In this document: one piece after another, positions 1 to 9,400 of the stretch
How positions within the stretch are numbered: position 1 is the first letter of the stretch
Layout of the letters: each line of letters starts with the position of its first letter
DNA from: Branchipolynoe longqiensis
Lineage: Eukaryota > Annelida > Polychaeta > Phyllodocida > Polynoidae
Direction of reading: 5' to 3'
Assembly: GCA_030323885.1 (NCBI GenBank)
Contig: CM059187.1
Span: 85,319,614 to 85,383,613 of the forward strand
Length of the DNA: 64,000 bases
Made by a program: the position numbers and the translations under genes
Notes under the pieces: model-generated
Databases searched by the model: none
Seen by the model: the letters and a program-made list of their open reading frames with translations, nothing else
Told to the model about the DNA's origin: nothing

Positions 1-1087
1 CGTTCACTCATTACGTTGTAGTGTGACAGGGGTATAAATCAATGTTTCCATGATACATTAGACCGACACGGGATTCCTACAAGAACTGCAGATCTTGAGA
101 TAAGCATATTGATCGGGATATATATCGTCTGGAATGCGAGCCACTATCTAACGAGATAGTATATCTTAGTTTAGTGCTTGATCTGGTATTCCTTCCCATT
201 CATATCAATATTACAATACCTCGTAATGATTGACTGGGAGCGTGTACAGATCACTGGGTATCGTAGCATAGATAGTTGGGAACTAGCTCAAGAGCATTGG
301 GTAGAAAAGCATGATAATTAAGATGTGGATGTGATGTTTATAGTAATGTGTCATGTCTTATCACAGTTTCTAGTCACTACCGACAACATTTGTGCTTTTT
401 GTTATTGCTTTAGCTCGACATTATTCATGCGAATAGAAATCAGAGCACGATGTGGAATATCAAGTAAGATATTGTTTGTGTGCGAAGATACAGTAGATAT
501 GCAAATGAGGCCAAATAACAACTCAAAACTGTTTCTCAGGCATCGCTACGTCAATTTTGAGTCCAGGCTAACCTCTGTTTTATATCAATTTGCTAGATTA
601 CCTTACGGAGCCATGAGCTTTGTTATTGTATTTTGGGATGTTACATTCTAGGGACATCTAAGAGTAGATTGGTGGTCACTTCAAAATAATATATCAAATA
701 AACAAATTCCACTGCTAAAAATGCACTGGACCAAATCTTTCTGTTTTTAAACATCCGGCCAACACAATTTCTGATGGAACGCGTTAGACAAACAGCTCTG
801 GATCTTATGTTTCGTCTAAAATAGTATATATATATGTGTATGCCAATAATGTTTATGTTACAGGGCGTGGCATTGTACTCAGGCGCATCAGAAATAAAAA
901 ATAACAAAACCGACTTACTCTCACGCACTGCATTCAGGACACCGACGACCAAAGAAGTAATATAATCACAAGCAGTAAACACACATAGATGTAGAAATAT
1001 CGTTACTTATCGATGCATAATGACTGCAGTAAAACACGCCGGTCCTTATATCATCTCAGAGGAAATTGTGGCAAGTTTTAAGTGTCC
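1..1087. other. AT-rich stretch, nothing recognised
   Basis: I see no repeat family, RNA gene or convincing coding sequence here. The two reading frames of about 110 codons (325-651 plus, 641-982 minus) are AT-rich, have no recognisable motif and look like chance. Confidence 0.5.
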
Positions 1088-1226
1088 TATTTAGTGCTAT
1101 ATAATCGTGATTGTTATGTGTCATGGATGGTGTGCTGGATGTTAGCTTTGTTATTTATTACACAAAATATATTGTGATTACCTTTCATATTGAAAATATG
1201 ATGTTCCTGAATCTATATCGATAGTG
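1088..1226. repeat. Left copy of a ~139-bp direct repeat flanking a family B element
   Basis: The segment beginning TATTTAGTGC and ending ATAGTG recurs at 1643-1787 with roughly 93-95% identity by eye. The two copies lie immediately outside the family B element: the left copy ends beside its CAT-repeat tail and the right copy begins at its 5' end. This is either an unusually long target-site duplication or an older tandem duplication into which the element inserted. Confidence 0.85.
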
Positions 1227-1230
1227 TCCT

Positions 1231-1642
1231 ATTTCATCATCATCATCATCATCATCATGATGTCAGTCGCGATGTGACAAAGACTGCTTTCTTTACTTGA
1301 CTGCCGCTCTCCATTTCCATGAAAGCTGCCTGCAAAAGTGTTGAAGTGCTGCTGGCTTTTGCAAGTTACCAGCAGCACTCTCTCGGGGAGCAAATAGAGG
1401 TTTCACACTGGCAAGAACATGTCCAGAGAGGCACAAAACTATTTGTCCCTGCAGTGGCTGGTCGGGAGATGTTGGGAGTTCCATATATCAACCGCCCTTA
1501 ATGCTGCCACAGTGACATGCTTTTCTGTTCAGGGTTTGCTCCCTTAGCCTTTGCTTCAGTCAATAACCTGTACCACAATGCAGTGGTTTACAACTCTGCA
1601 GGGCAGGGGAGTCAAACTCCCTCAGGTATTGCAAGACCTGCA
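1231..1642 (-). mobile_element. Family B non-autonomous retroposon (full length)
   Basis: On the minus strand the element runs from TATGCAGGTCTTGC to a 3' tail of ATG/TGA repeats, seen on the plus strand as CATCATCAT from 1236. Near-identical copies lie at 15226-15640, 41712-41901, 43726-44145 and 50161-50581. Its last ~60 bases match the 3' end of the RTE-like LINE fragments at 3632-3862 and 4762-5020, so it probably uses that LINE's machinery. An antisense open frame of 60 codons (1319-1501, plus) starting MKAACKSVEVLLAF is partly kept in other copies. I recognise no tRNA-like head, so this may be a deleted LINE derivative rather than a classical SINE. Confidence 0.8.
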
Positions 1643-1787
1643 TATTTAGTGCTATATAATCGTGATTGTTATGTGTCATGGATGGTGTGCTGAATGTTAG
1701 CTTTGTTATTTATTACACAAAATATATTGCGATTAGCTTTTATATTGAAAGTATTATGTTCCTGCATCTATATCTATATAAATAGTG
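1643..1787. repeat. Right copy of the ~139-bp direct repeat
   Basis: Matches 1088-1226 with a handful of substitutions and a few inserted bases near its end. It starts exactly at the 5' boundary of the family B element and is followed by unrelated sequence leading into a SINE A copy. Confidence 0.85.
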
Positions 1788-1802
1788 ACAGGTATCAATT
1801 GA

Positions 1803-2055
1803 TAATTCATTGGTTTGATATTCAGCTTGTCGCTTCATAGCCAGGTGAACGGCATTCTTAGGATAGGGTACGGAGTGGTTGGCTCATTGTCAATATAATA
1901 TAATGTGACTGAGTGGGATATCAGGTCATGGTGTTGGTGGCCTGGTTTCCCAGTGGGTCAGAAAATATCAATTTGTCATGAGTGCGCACCATCACAAGCT
2001 GGTACCTGTACTGATATGACTTTAGATGTTGCCAGGAAATTACCAAACAAAAAAC
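1803..2055 (+). mobile_element. SINE family A, 5'-truncated copy
   Basis: Shows the family A body in order: CTTGTCGCTTC, GGATAGGG, GTGACTGAGTGGGATATC, CATGAGTGCGCAC, then the 3' block GATATGACTTTAGATGTTGC and a CAA-rich tail. The tRNA-like head with the A and B boxes is missing. Confidence 0.8.
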
Positions 2056-3334
2056 AATGAACGGAATTTTGTACCGTGGTTAGAAAGAGCGCAAATGTCT
2101 CAACGTTGAAAGAGAAATTATCCCTGTAAATGCTACTGCTAAGAAGGTAACCATGCCAAATGTAGCCAGATAACACACCACATAGCTATGTACAAGCCTA
2201 TGATATGTAAATAGGAGTAGGCTAGTCTAGTAATAAGAGTAGAACAAAATATAATACATATATGCCAAGAATATAAAAATAAACTAACAGAGTGTAATAT
2301 TTCTGTATGCCTGGCCATCTGAGCCCCGGATATACCACAAACTCTCCCCAGCTGTGTTTTGACAACCGTCTGTCAGCTCACACCTGATGCCCCTCTCCAA
2401 CAAACTCATAAGGAAGAAAGGGAAGACGAGTCACAAATGATTGACAGTGAAGAAGTTGTGCTTTATTGGCATCAATTCCTGTTCACCTACTATTGACCTA
2501 TCACCCTGACCCTTACCTTCTGTCTACACAGAGCATCATTACTCTCTTTCGTATTTATATGAATCAGTGCCTACATCCCATTGAACCGGAGTCCCATGGT
2601 TGTTGCACACAGCTTAGTTTGTATATGAAAGGTGGAGCATCAGACAGAATGTCTGGGTTCCTGGCCAAGAGAAGAGTGTGTCTCAATCAAGAGTCAGGAG
2701 TAGAGTGTCTAGTGGTGCCTGTAGCAGCAGATAGATCAGAGTGTTTAGAATAATTAATATCAAAATGAGGCTTGTGTTGTCAGGTGAGGCAAAGGGGCAT
2801 AGGTAACTGGGCCTCCCACAGCCAGCGAATCAGGCACCCTCCACAGCCTGGGAGGCGACACCCCCCATATGGGTAGCTGTCACCCAACCCCAGCTGTTGG
2901 TGGTGTCCCTAATGCATGCAGAATGGCTGGTGTGCTTGCCCATCGGCCCCGTGGTAACAGGTAGTTGCAGACAGTTACAACAAATATATATATTAAAAAT
3001 GTCCTTCTCCTCCACTTGCACCCTTACTGGTGTATAGAGGGAACACTTCACCAAACACTAACTGTGTCTTATATAGGAACATATCATCATAATCTGGGGC
3101 ACTATGTATTAACATATATGTCACCTAGCCTAATATGTCACACAGCAAGTGGGGCACCCATTGCTTTTCTATTAAATAACTTTGGTCCCCACTCCATCGC
3201 CCAAGGAAAATAATGCTCTCTGCCAATATATAATTCTGAACTGAAAATCCGTATATTTTTACAATAGATTACTAACCATACCAACCAATTATCTATCTGC
3301 TACTGAAATGCAGGTAATCAAATAACTTATCAGC
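2056..3334. other. Unique AT-rich sequence, nothing recognised
   Basis: No repeat, RNA gene or supportable coding sequence seen. The 95-codon frame at 2466-2753 has no recognisable motif or codon bias. Confidence 0.45.
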
Positions 3335-3339
3335 AGCTA

Positions 3340-3475
3340 CTGTGTGGTAAGATAACACCAACACTACAACTGGCCAGCATTGAAAACAAGCCTGGGTACT
3401 CAGGCTTATATGCTATGGTGAGTATAAATACAGCCTCACTAAACAAAACAAAAAAACAAAAAAACACATTAATCA
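3340..3475 (+). repeat. Interspersed repeat fragment, shared with 22750-22850
   Basis: Shares a stretch around CCAGC(A/G)TTGAAAACAAGC, followed by a TATGG..AG.ATAAA segment and an A-rich tail, with the sequence at 22750-22850. The order of the shared blocks and the A-rich end suggest copies of one retroposed family. Two diverged copies are too few to class it. Confidence 0.45.
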
Positions 3476-3631
3476 AAGCAAGGAAATAGTAACATGTTAT
3501 ATCTACTGGCAAGTGAGAAAAAAGCAGTGCTGGCAATCTCTGGCTTCTGGTCCATGTTCTAAATGTATAAGCATTCAATCATGAGGCTAACCTGGAAGGA
3601 CAAAGTGACAAATAAGGAAATATTCTAACAG

Positions 3632-3862
3632 ATGGGGCTGCCCTCAATGGAACATCTTCTGATCAAAAAGAATCTCCGGTGGACTGGCCACCTCATGAGG
3701 ATGTCATCAGACAGGCTACCAAAGCAGATCCTCTAGCTGAGAGACATTAAGACCAATTCATGGACGCAACTCTCTCAGCAGAGAGCTAAATGGAGAGCGG
3801 CAGTCAAGTAATGAAAGCAGTCTTTGTCGCATCGCGACCGTCAGCATGATGATGACTGGAGT
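3632..3862 (+). pseudogene. RTE-like LINE reverse-transcriptase C-terminus, internally deleted
   Basis: The frame reads ..MGLPSMEHLLIKKNLRWTGH, then LMRMSSDRLPKQIL, and resumes as LRDIKTNSWTQLSQQRAKWR before a stop. This is the end of the endonuclease/reverse-transcriptase polyprotein of RTE-type LINEs, where the motif R-W-x-GH-x-x-R-M is followed by a segment ending near D-R-x-x-W-R. About 26 residues present in the copy at 4809-5003 are missing between KQIL and LRD. The 3' end carries a short TGATGATGA tail. It is a dead, severely 5'-truncated copy. Confidence 0.8.
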
Positions 3863-4760
3863 GTATAGTCCGACTTCGCTGCTTAATACCATTGACTTCA
3901 TAAACTATATCGGGCCTTGCACACATAAAGACCGGGACTGGCTATATTTCTTTGCCTGTGGGAGCAAATCGACGGCAACAGGCAATACGGGCAGCAGGAA
4001 ATTGTATGTGTAGGTGTGTGTCACGGCAAGCTCTATTACTTCGAGGCAATATTTACCTCATCGATACAGGCCTGAGTGTGCGACCACACTTCTCGATCTG
4101 TGTATATGCATATTAGCGCATTGGTTGGTCAGTTTAGGCACACTGCTTCCCCCTTTGTGAAGTTGGACACGGTCAATTTCAATTAGGTGCAGCGTGGTAT
4201 GTGCGCATGCCTATGGCGCTCGCGTATGCACACGCACAAGAAGATGGCGCGCAATCCAAATAGATTTGATTCCTCTCTAGGGATTTATCTACCTGTTGGC
4301 AGTTGGAAAGTGAGGTGTGTGAGCATACCTGTAGATTACCGCCTTTTCCCGAGTAAGCATCCCCATGTAAGAAATAGCATAGCCGGTAAAGAGCTTCATG
4401 ATAATATTGTCTTAATAACACCTGGTCACTAAGTCGCCTTGCCCGACGAAAGTCTTCTGCAACTAAGTGCATTACATGACTAAGCTCTCTTCTGTGAGTA
4501 AGTACCTCCTCTGAGTAAGCTGAGTTCTTATGTCGGAACCTCCCTTTGCTTTGAGTGAATGTCTAAGGCAGATTCTTTGAATGGGTGCATAGCCCCCAAG
4601 TAAGGAAATATCGTCCATGCCTGAGGAGTACCTCCCCAATCACAACTTTTCAGACATGTGCTATGTGTTGTCACAGTCTTCATGCAGGTATTAATTGCCT
4701 TGATTCAATAAAAGTACCACCGCCTAATATCCTATGACACTTCTGAGAGAGGGATTAACC
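3863..4760. other. Unique sequence, nothing recognised
   Basis: No repeat family or RNA gene seen. The overlapping 81- and 97-codon frames at 4179-4472 on opposite strands have no recognisable motif. Confidence 0.4.
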
Positions 4761-4761
4761 A

Positions 4762-5020
4762 TCATCATCACCATACTGTTGGTCGCGATGCGACAAAGAC
4801 TGCTTTCATTACTTCACTGCCGCTCTCCATTTAGCTCTCTGCTGTGATAGTGATGTCCATGAGTCAGTCTTAATGTCTCTCAGCTTCAGGTTTCTCTTGA
4901 TGGTATCCTTGAACAGGATGCAAGGGTGCCCTCTCTTTCTGTAACCAGAAGACAGTTGAGAATAGAGGATCTGCTTTGGTAGCCTGTCTGATGACATCCT
5001 CATGAGGTGTCCGACGGTTT
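4762..5020 (-). pseudogene. RTE-like LINE reverse-transcriptase C-terminus
   Basis: The minus-strand frame 5003-4809 encodes MRMSSDRLPKQILYSQLSSG, then YRKRGHPCILFKDTIKRNLK and LRDIKTDSWTSLSQQRAKWR up to a stop. It matches the C-terminal end of RTE-type LINE polyproteins: the GH-x-x-RM motif, a K-R-G-x-P turn, FKDT-x-K, and a final tryptophan region. Ahead of it the codons still give VGHLMRM. After the stop comes a 3' end (GAAAGCAGTCTTTGTCGC) and a short ATGATG tail. The element is truncated to its last ~260 bases. It is the likely autonomous relative of the family B elements. Confidence 0.82.
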
Positions 5021-5040
5021 TGAATTATGTGGTATTCTAA

Positions 5041-5650
5041 TGTATTTATTCCAGAAAATTGTCCATGTTGCTTTCGCATCATGGGTAATTCTGGTGCAGA
5101 CAGAAGACTACTTCTGCCGCTACCTATCGTATTAACCAGAATCTTACTTGCCTAGCAACTACGTTATGAACTACGAGCCGCCAATGCACCCTTCCGGCGC
5201 GTCTACTACTAACGGCACTTCCAGTCAACACGTTGCTCCAACCAGATGAGACAATCTCCAAAATTGACCACCCACCTACCAGCATTATGACCAGCCCATT
5301 GGTCGTGTTGAGTGCCTGTTCAATGAACGGACTCAATCTTACAGACTCAAACTTACTACCTCTAGCCTACTCATAACTTAGCCTGAACTTTTAAATAAAC
5401 TTATCATTTGCAATAAAGGCCCATATTATGGTAGTCTCTCTTTGTGTCATGAATTGCAGAAATTTAAAACCATCGGGCTATGCAACTTTAAGTAACGCCA
5501 AAATATCTATGTTGAATATGCAAGATTAAATCTACGTAAGAATTTTAATCATGAACATGTTATCTTTTCTTCGGATTATGCAAATTCCATATTGAGGAAG
5601 GTAGGTGGGTTAATCCCGCTTGTGAGCCAAGTTTGAACAGTTTCAGATTC
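5041..5650. other. Unique sequence, nothing recognised
   Basis: No repeat or RNA gene seen; the 70-codon minus-strand frame at 5124-5336 has no recognisable feature. Confidence 0.4.
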
Positions 5651-5654
5651 ATAA

Positions 5655-5935
5655 TCATATGTTTCCTGGTCGAGTCAAAGCAAAGACTTATAAAAGTGAT
5701 ACTTCTCACGTCCTAGCCCGGCGCTTGGCATTAATAGGATAGGGCAATGACTGTTTAGCTCAGTGTCATGATAATGTGACTGAATGGGATATCAAGTCAT
5801 GGTGCTGGCAGCCTGATTTCCAAGTGGGGCAGCTCTATAAAGTCACCATGAGTGTGCACTGTTACAAGTCGGTATGCATCCTGATATGACCATAGCATTT
5901 GCCTGGACATAAAACTGCAACAACCAACTAACCAT
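5655..5935 (+). mobile_element. SINE family A copy, head partly lost
   Basis: Begins around the box-B remnant CCTGGTCGAGTCAAAGC, then follows the family body (AATAGGATAGGGCAATGACTG, GTGACTGAATGGGATATC, CACCATGAGTGTGCACTG) and ends CATAAAACTGCAACAACC. The tRNA-like box A region is not recognisable. Confidence 0.85.
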
Positions 5936-6133
5936 GTAAATATTTCCCGTTGGTGTGTAACACCACTGCAATGTATAAAAGGCATTATAGTCGTGGTCTG
6001 TCAACTAATCAATAGTAATAAACAACTGCTCTCAAAAGCGCCTGCCGTATTTACGCCAACTTCCTTAACATAGACAGTCGGGTTGGTTTGCTTGACCGAC
6101 AAACTGCCACTTTAGAATATTCAGGTAAGCTTG

Positions 6134-6214
6134 TGACGTCATCGGCGACCAGGAGCTATTTGTCTGAGAAACCGTGCCAGTTGAAATAGGTGTTCCTAGA
6201 AGGGTATGACGTCA
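6134..6214. promoter_or_regulatory. Pair of perfect CRE palindromes
   Basis: TGACGTCA occurs at 6134-6141 and again at 6207-6214, 73 bp apart. This octamer is the consensus CREB/ATF site. I see no gene start beside it, so function is only a possibility. Confidence 0.3.
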
Positions 6215-6467
6215 TTAACGACACAATCTATTCCTATCGCCATTCAGACCACTTCAAAAACATTACCTATTTCTTATATTGATTTTGATTGAAGTATATT
6301 TATTTATTGTGACGTAAGAAATTATGACAATTTGACGAGCAAATAACGACACTATCTTTATTATCAGCGTTAGGCAACTACCAATGAAACATGCACTATT
6401 AGTATATTTCCTTTGTGGGACGATATATTAGCGAAATGCGGCTATAATAAATAGAACAGGTGTAAAG

Positions 6468-6637
6468 TAACACCTCTGTAACCGACCACCTCCACGGATC
6501 CACGACTCTCCTATATCGATCGCTTTATTGTGTTCCCAACAATACTCTTGGAACTATATTATAACTCTCCAAACCGACCACCTCCAGAAATGGACCACTT
6601 AAAGTCGGTCCCAAGGTCGGTCGAGTTAGAGTGGTTT
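6468..6637. mobile_element. pogo/Tigger-like MITE
   Basis: The left end TAACACCTCTGTAACCGACC is an imperfect inverted repeat of the right end, read on the minus strand as AACCACTCTAACTCGACCGACC. The interior has no coding capacity. A second internal copy of the ACCGACCACCTCC block lies near 6575. The TIR style (CTCTRTAACYCGACC) is like that of pogo/Tigger-derived elements. The exact edges and TA duplication are not clear. Confidence 0.55.
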
Positions 6638-6642
6638 CGTTT

Positions 6643-7314
6643 TATTATACTTATCGAATCAATCAGAGTCAGTAAGTGAGTTAACCATATATGATTATCT
6701 GAGGAATACAAATTAGTTATTCTCTATTTTAGGTCCAGATTAATGAAATTCAACTTTTACTTTATTCGGTTTTTAGTTATGAAGTTTTCATTTTAGTAGG
6801 TTTTAGTGTACAGTCTACTGACGGCGACAGTTAATACCTGACAATTAGATACCCGAGAAATAGCAAATATCTGAGAAGTGCTAATGAATCGTAAAGGGAC
6901 AAGTGTGGGCTCCTATCCATTAGAATGATCTATACTGGAGTAGTATAATATATGTTCATCAATCTTACAAGTCGTGGTGTGTTTCTTTCGTATCTAAATA
7001 TGTAGCTCCATTAGGAGGATGGACTTAAGTAAAACACTTTACTCAGAATTGCATCAAAATCTAAATCGCTCGAGATCTCTTCACGTTTTGAATTAATTGA
7101 AATACATGTCATTATCGATATACATGATATAGGCATATGTGGAAGTGGTCATCTTTATTCACCGACTGTATTTCCTATTATATTTGTCCTATATAGGTCA
7201 TAGACTGCCAGTTGCTATCATTGACGAAAGAGTCAACGATATTTAGTATTTTACAAACTACGCATAATTCAGTGGTGAATTGAAATATATCAACAAACAA
7301 CAACTAGCAATTGC
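6643..7314. other. AT-rich unique sequence, nothing recognised
   Basis: No repeats, RNA genes or supportable frames seen. Confidence 0.45.
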
Positions 7315-7705
7315 TCAGAGCAGACGACATTCGTTGAAAATAGAGGATATTCATTCCAAGCAGACAACATTAATTCCACGCAAATGACAATCATTTAGAA
7401 CAGACGGCATTGATTCCAAGCAGACGGCATTGATTCCAAGCAGACGACAATAATTTCGAGTAGACGATATTCATTCAAAACAGATGATGTTGATTCCAAG
7501 CAGACGGGATTAATTCCAAGCAGATGACATTCATCCCAAGTAGACGACATTCACTCAAAACAGATGACATTGATTCCAAGCAGATGGCATTAATTCCAAG
7601 CAGACAACATTCATCCCGAATAGACTACATTCATTCAAAACAGATTACACTAATTCTAAGCAGACATCATTCCTTCCAAGCAGACGATATTCATTCAAAG
7701 CAGCC
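7315..7705. repeat. 20-bp minisatellite, about 19 units
   Basis: The unit GCAGACGGCATTGATTCCAA and variants (GCAGACGACATTCATTCCAA, ACAGATGATGTTGATTCCAA) recur every 20 bp. Two adjacent units at about 7420-7460 are identical. Because 20 is not a multiple of three, each strand cycles through frames; the 65-codon frame here is an artefact. Confidence 0.9.
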
Positions 7706-8448
7706 ACAGTGGTTTGAGTAAAATATCCCTGGCTCTCAGAATATAGCGTGTTTGTTTATAAGACACCGATACAGTATGTGACCTTGGAAGGAAAAAAGGG
7801 ATTGGGTGGGGGGGTGGGATGCCAGAATCGAAACTGGATGAAATATACCTTTCATCAGCTGGCCATGGTGCATACCACGTGACATCAAAGCAAGTCATGT
7901 CCGTGGCCACTTACCCCTAGAATCTAGTAGACTCTTCCAAGCGCCAGCAAACAGTGATCCCTTGTTTTTGTGTGTGTGTGTTTTTTTATCTCCCTCTCTT
8001 CTTTTCTTTGTCCTCCATGTTCTGTGATCTCGTTCCTCACATATACCATACCTAGGCGTCCGTGACAGCGCAGGTACAAACAATATGTATTAGCTTCAGC
8101 AGAGTAAGGTTAGCTTAATACCGTGGGATGATGAGTTTGACAGATTGAAAGTGCATATATTTCCTTCCTTCATTATCAGTCACACAAGTTGGTGCTTTAT
8201 CAATAGGATGAACAGTAATAATTATTTCCCATCGGTGTTATTCATCAGAACACACAGCGAACCCACCGACCGGGTGTGACCCATGCAAGCACTAAACTTT
8301 GGATATAAAACGATACATATGTAATCCGATGAAGCCATCAACTTTTTCTGAATCTAGATTCCATCCTAAATATTCAGATCCATAATGCTGCACTCAGTAA
8401 ATGTCAATCGCAGCTTGTTATTCCCAGGACACATCCGAAAAGATGTGT
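7706..8448. other. Unique sequence, nothing recognised
   Basis: Contains a short G tract at 7801-7818 and a T/TG-rich tract near 7960-7990. No gene or repeat family recognised. Confidence 0.4.
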
Positions 8449-8798
8449 TTGTTTGTGGTTGTTTTACGTTCTAGCAACAACTAAGGTCATATCAGGACGG
8501 GTACCGACTTGTGACAGTGCTCACTCATGGCGACTTTATAGTACTGCCCCACGGGAAGACCAGACCACCAGCACCATGACCTGATATCCCACTCAGTCAC
8601 ATTATCCTGACACTGAGCCAACCAGTCCTTGTCTTATCCTAATAATGCAGACTGCCAGGCTAGGAAGCGAGAAGTATCAATTTTTAAGTCATCGGTTTGA
8701 CTCGACCAGGGTTTGAACCTCCAAACCCACGATCTAGCAACACGGGAGACAAACGCTCTAACTCATTCAGCAATCCCGTCTGGTCCAAACGGAAGCAA
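8449..8798 (-). mobile_element. SINE family A, near full length
   Basis: On the minus strand the copy has a tRNA-like head with GGGATTGCTGAATGAGTTAG, a box B version GGTTCAAACCCTGGTCGAG, the body GTGACTGAGTGGGATATCAG, and the 3' block GATATGACCTTAG ending in a CAA-rich tail. Head, body and tail are all present in family order. Confidence 0.88.
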
Positions 8799-9165
8799 CC
8801 ACGGGCTAGATTTATAATTCAGAACAAGAGGCGGAAGTATAGTATCGAATTGTATTAATCAATGGTAGTAATAAGCAATGTAATAGTGAGGGTTCAATGT
8901 AAGGTAATAAGTATCAAGTGAAGTGATAATCAATGAGTAAAGTTAAGTAATGAATATAAGGAATCAATGTCTAGATAAGAGGATAATAGGAGTAATCATT
9001 AAGTGATGAGTATAATGAGTAAGTAATGTTCGGTAGGTAAGTGGGGAGGAAGTCGAAATGAATAGAGTCTGTTGGTGACCTGGGCCTCAACCCATAGGAT
9101 GAAAGTTGGGTGAGTGGGATGGTGAGAAAAGAGGTGTTGGTGGTCGGGTGTCTGGTGGAGAAGTG
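8799..9165. other. AT-rich sequence, nothing recognised
   Basis: Rich in AAGTAATGA-like short motifs (8870-9030) but no regular period. No gene seen. Confidence 0.4.
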
Positions 9166-9169
9166 GGAA

Positions 9170-9400
9170 GAGTTTGGGGAGGGCGGAAGTGAGGGGGGGG
9201 GGGAGGTTACCAGCGGCGGCACCAGCGCAGGGCGATGGTGGCGCCGCCTGGAGGTATGGGAGGAGGTGAGAGGGGGGGAGGGGGAGAGAGGGGCACCGGG
9301 GCGGTGCGAGGGTGGCGCCGCCTGGAGGTAGGGGGGTAGGGGGAGAGGCGGGGGAGGGCGGTAGGAAGGGGGGGGGGGGTGGGGAGGGCCGTCCGCCTCT
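9170..9400 (+). repeat. G-rich low-complexity tract with a repeated GGTGGCGCCGCCTGGAGG block
   Basis: The plus strand is dominated by runs of G separated by single A or T, and a block GTGGCGCCGCCTGGAGGTA occurs twice about 75 bp apart (near 9237 and 9312). The pattern could form G-quadruplexes. The proline-rich minus-strand frame of 150 codons spanning it is an artefact of composition. Confidence 0.6.
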
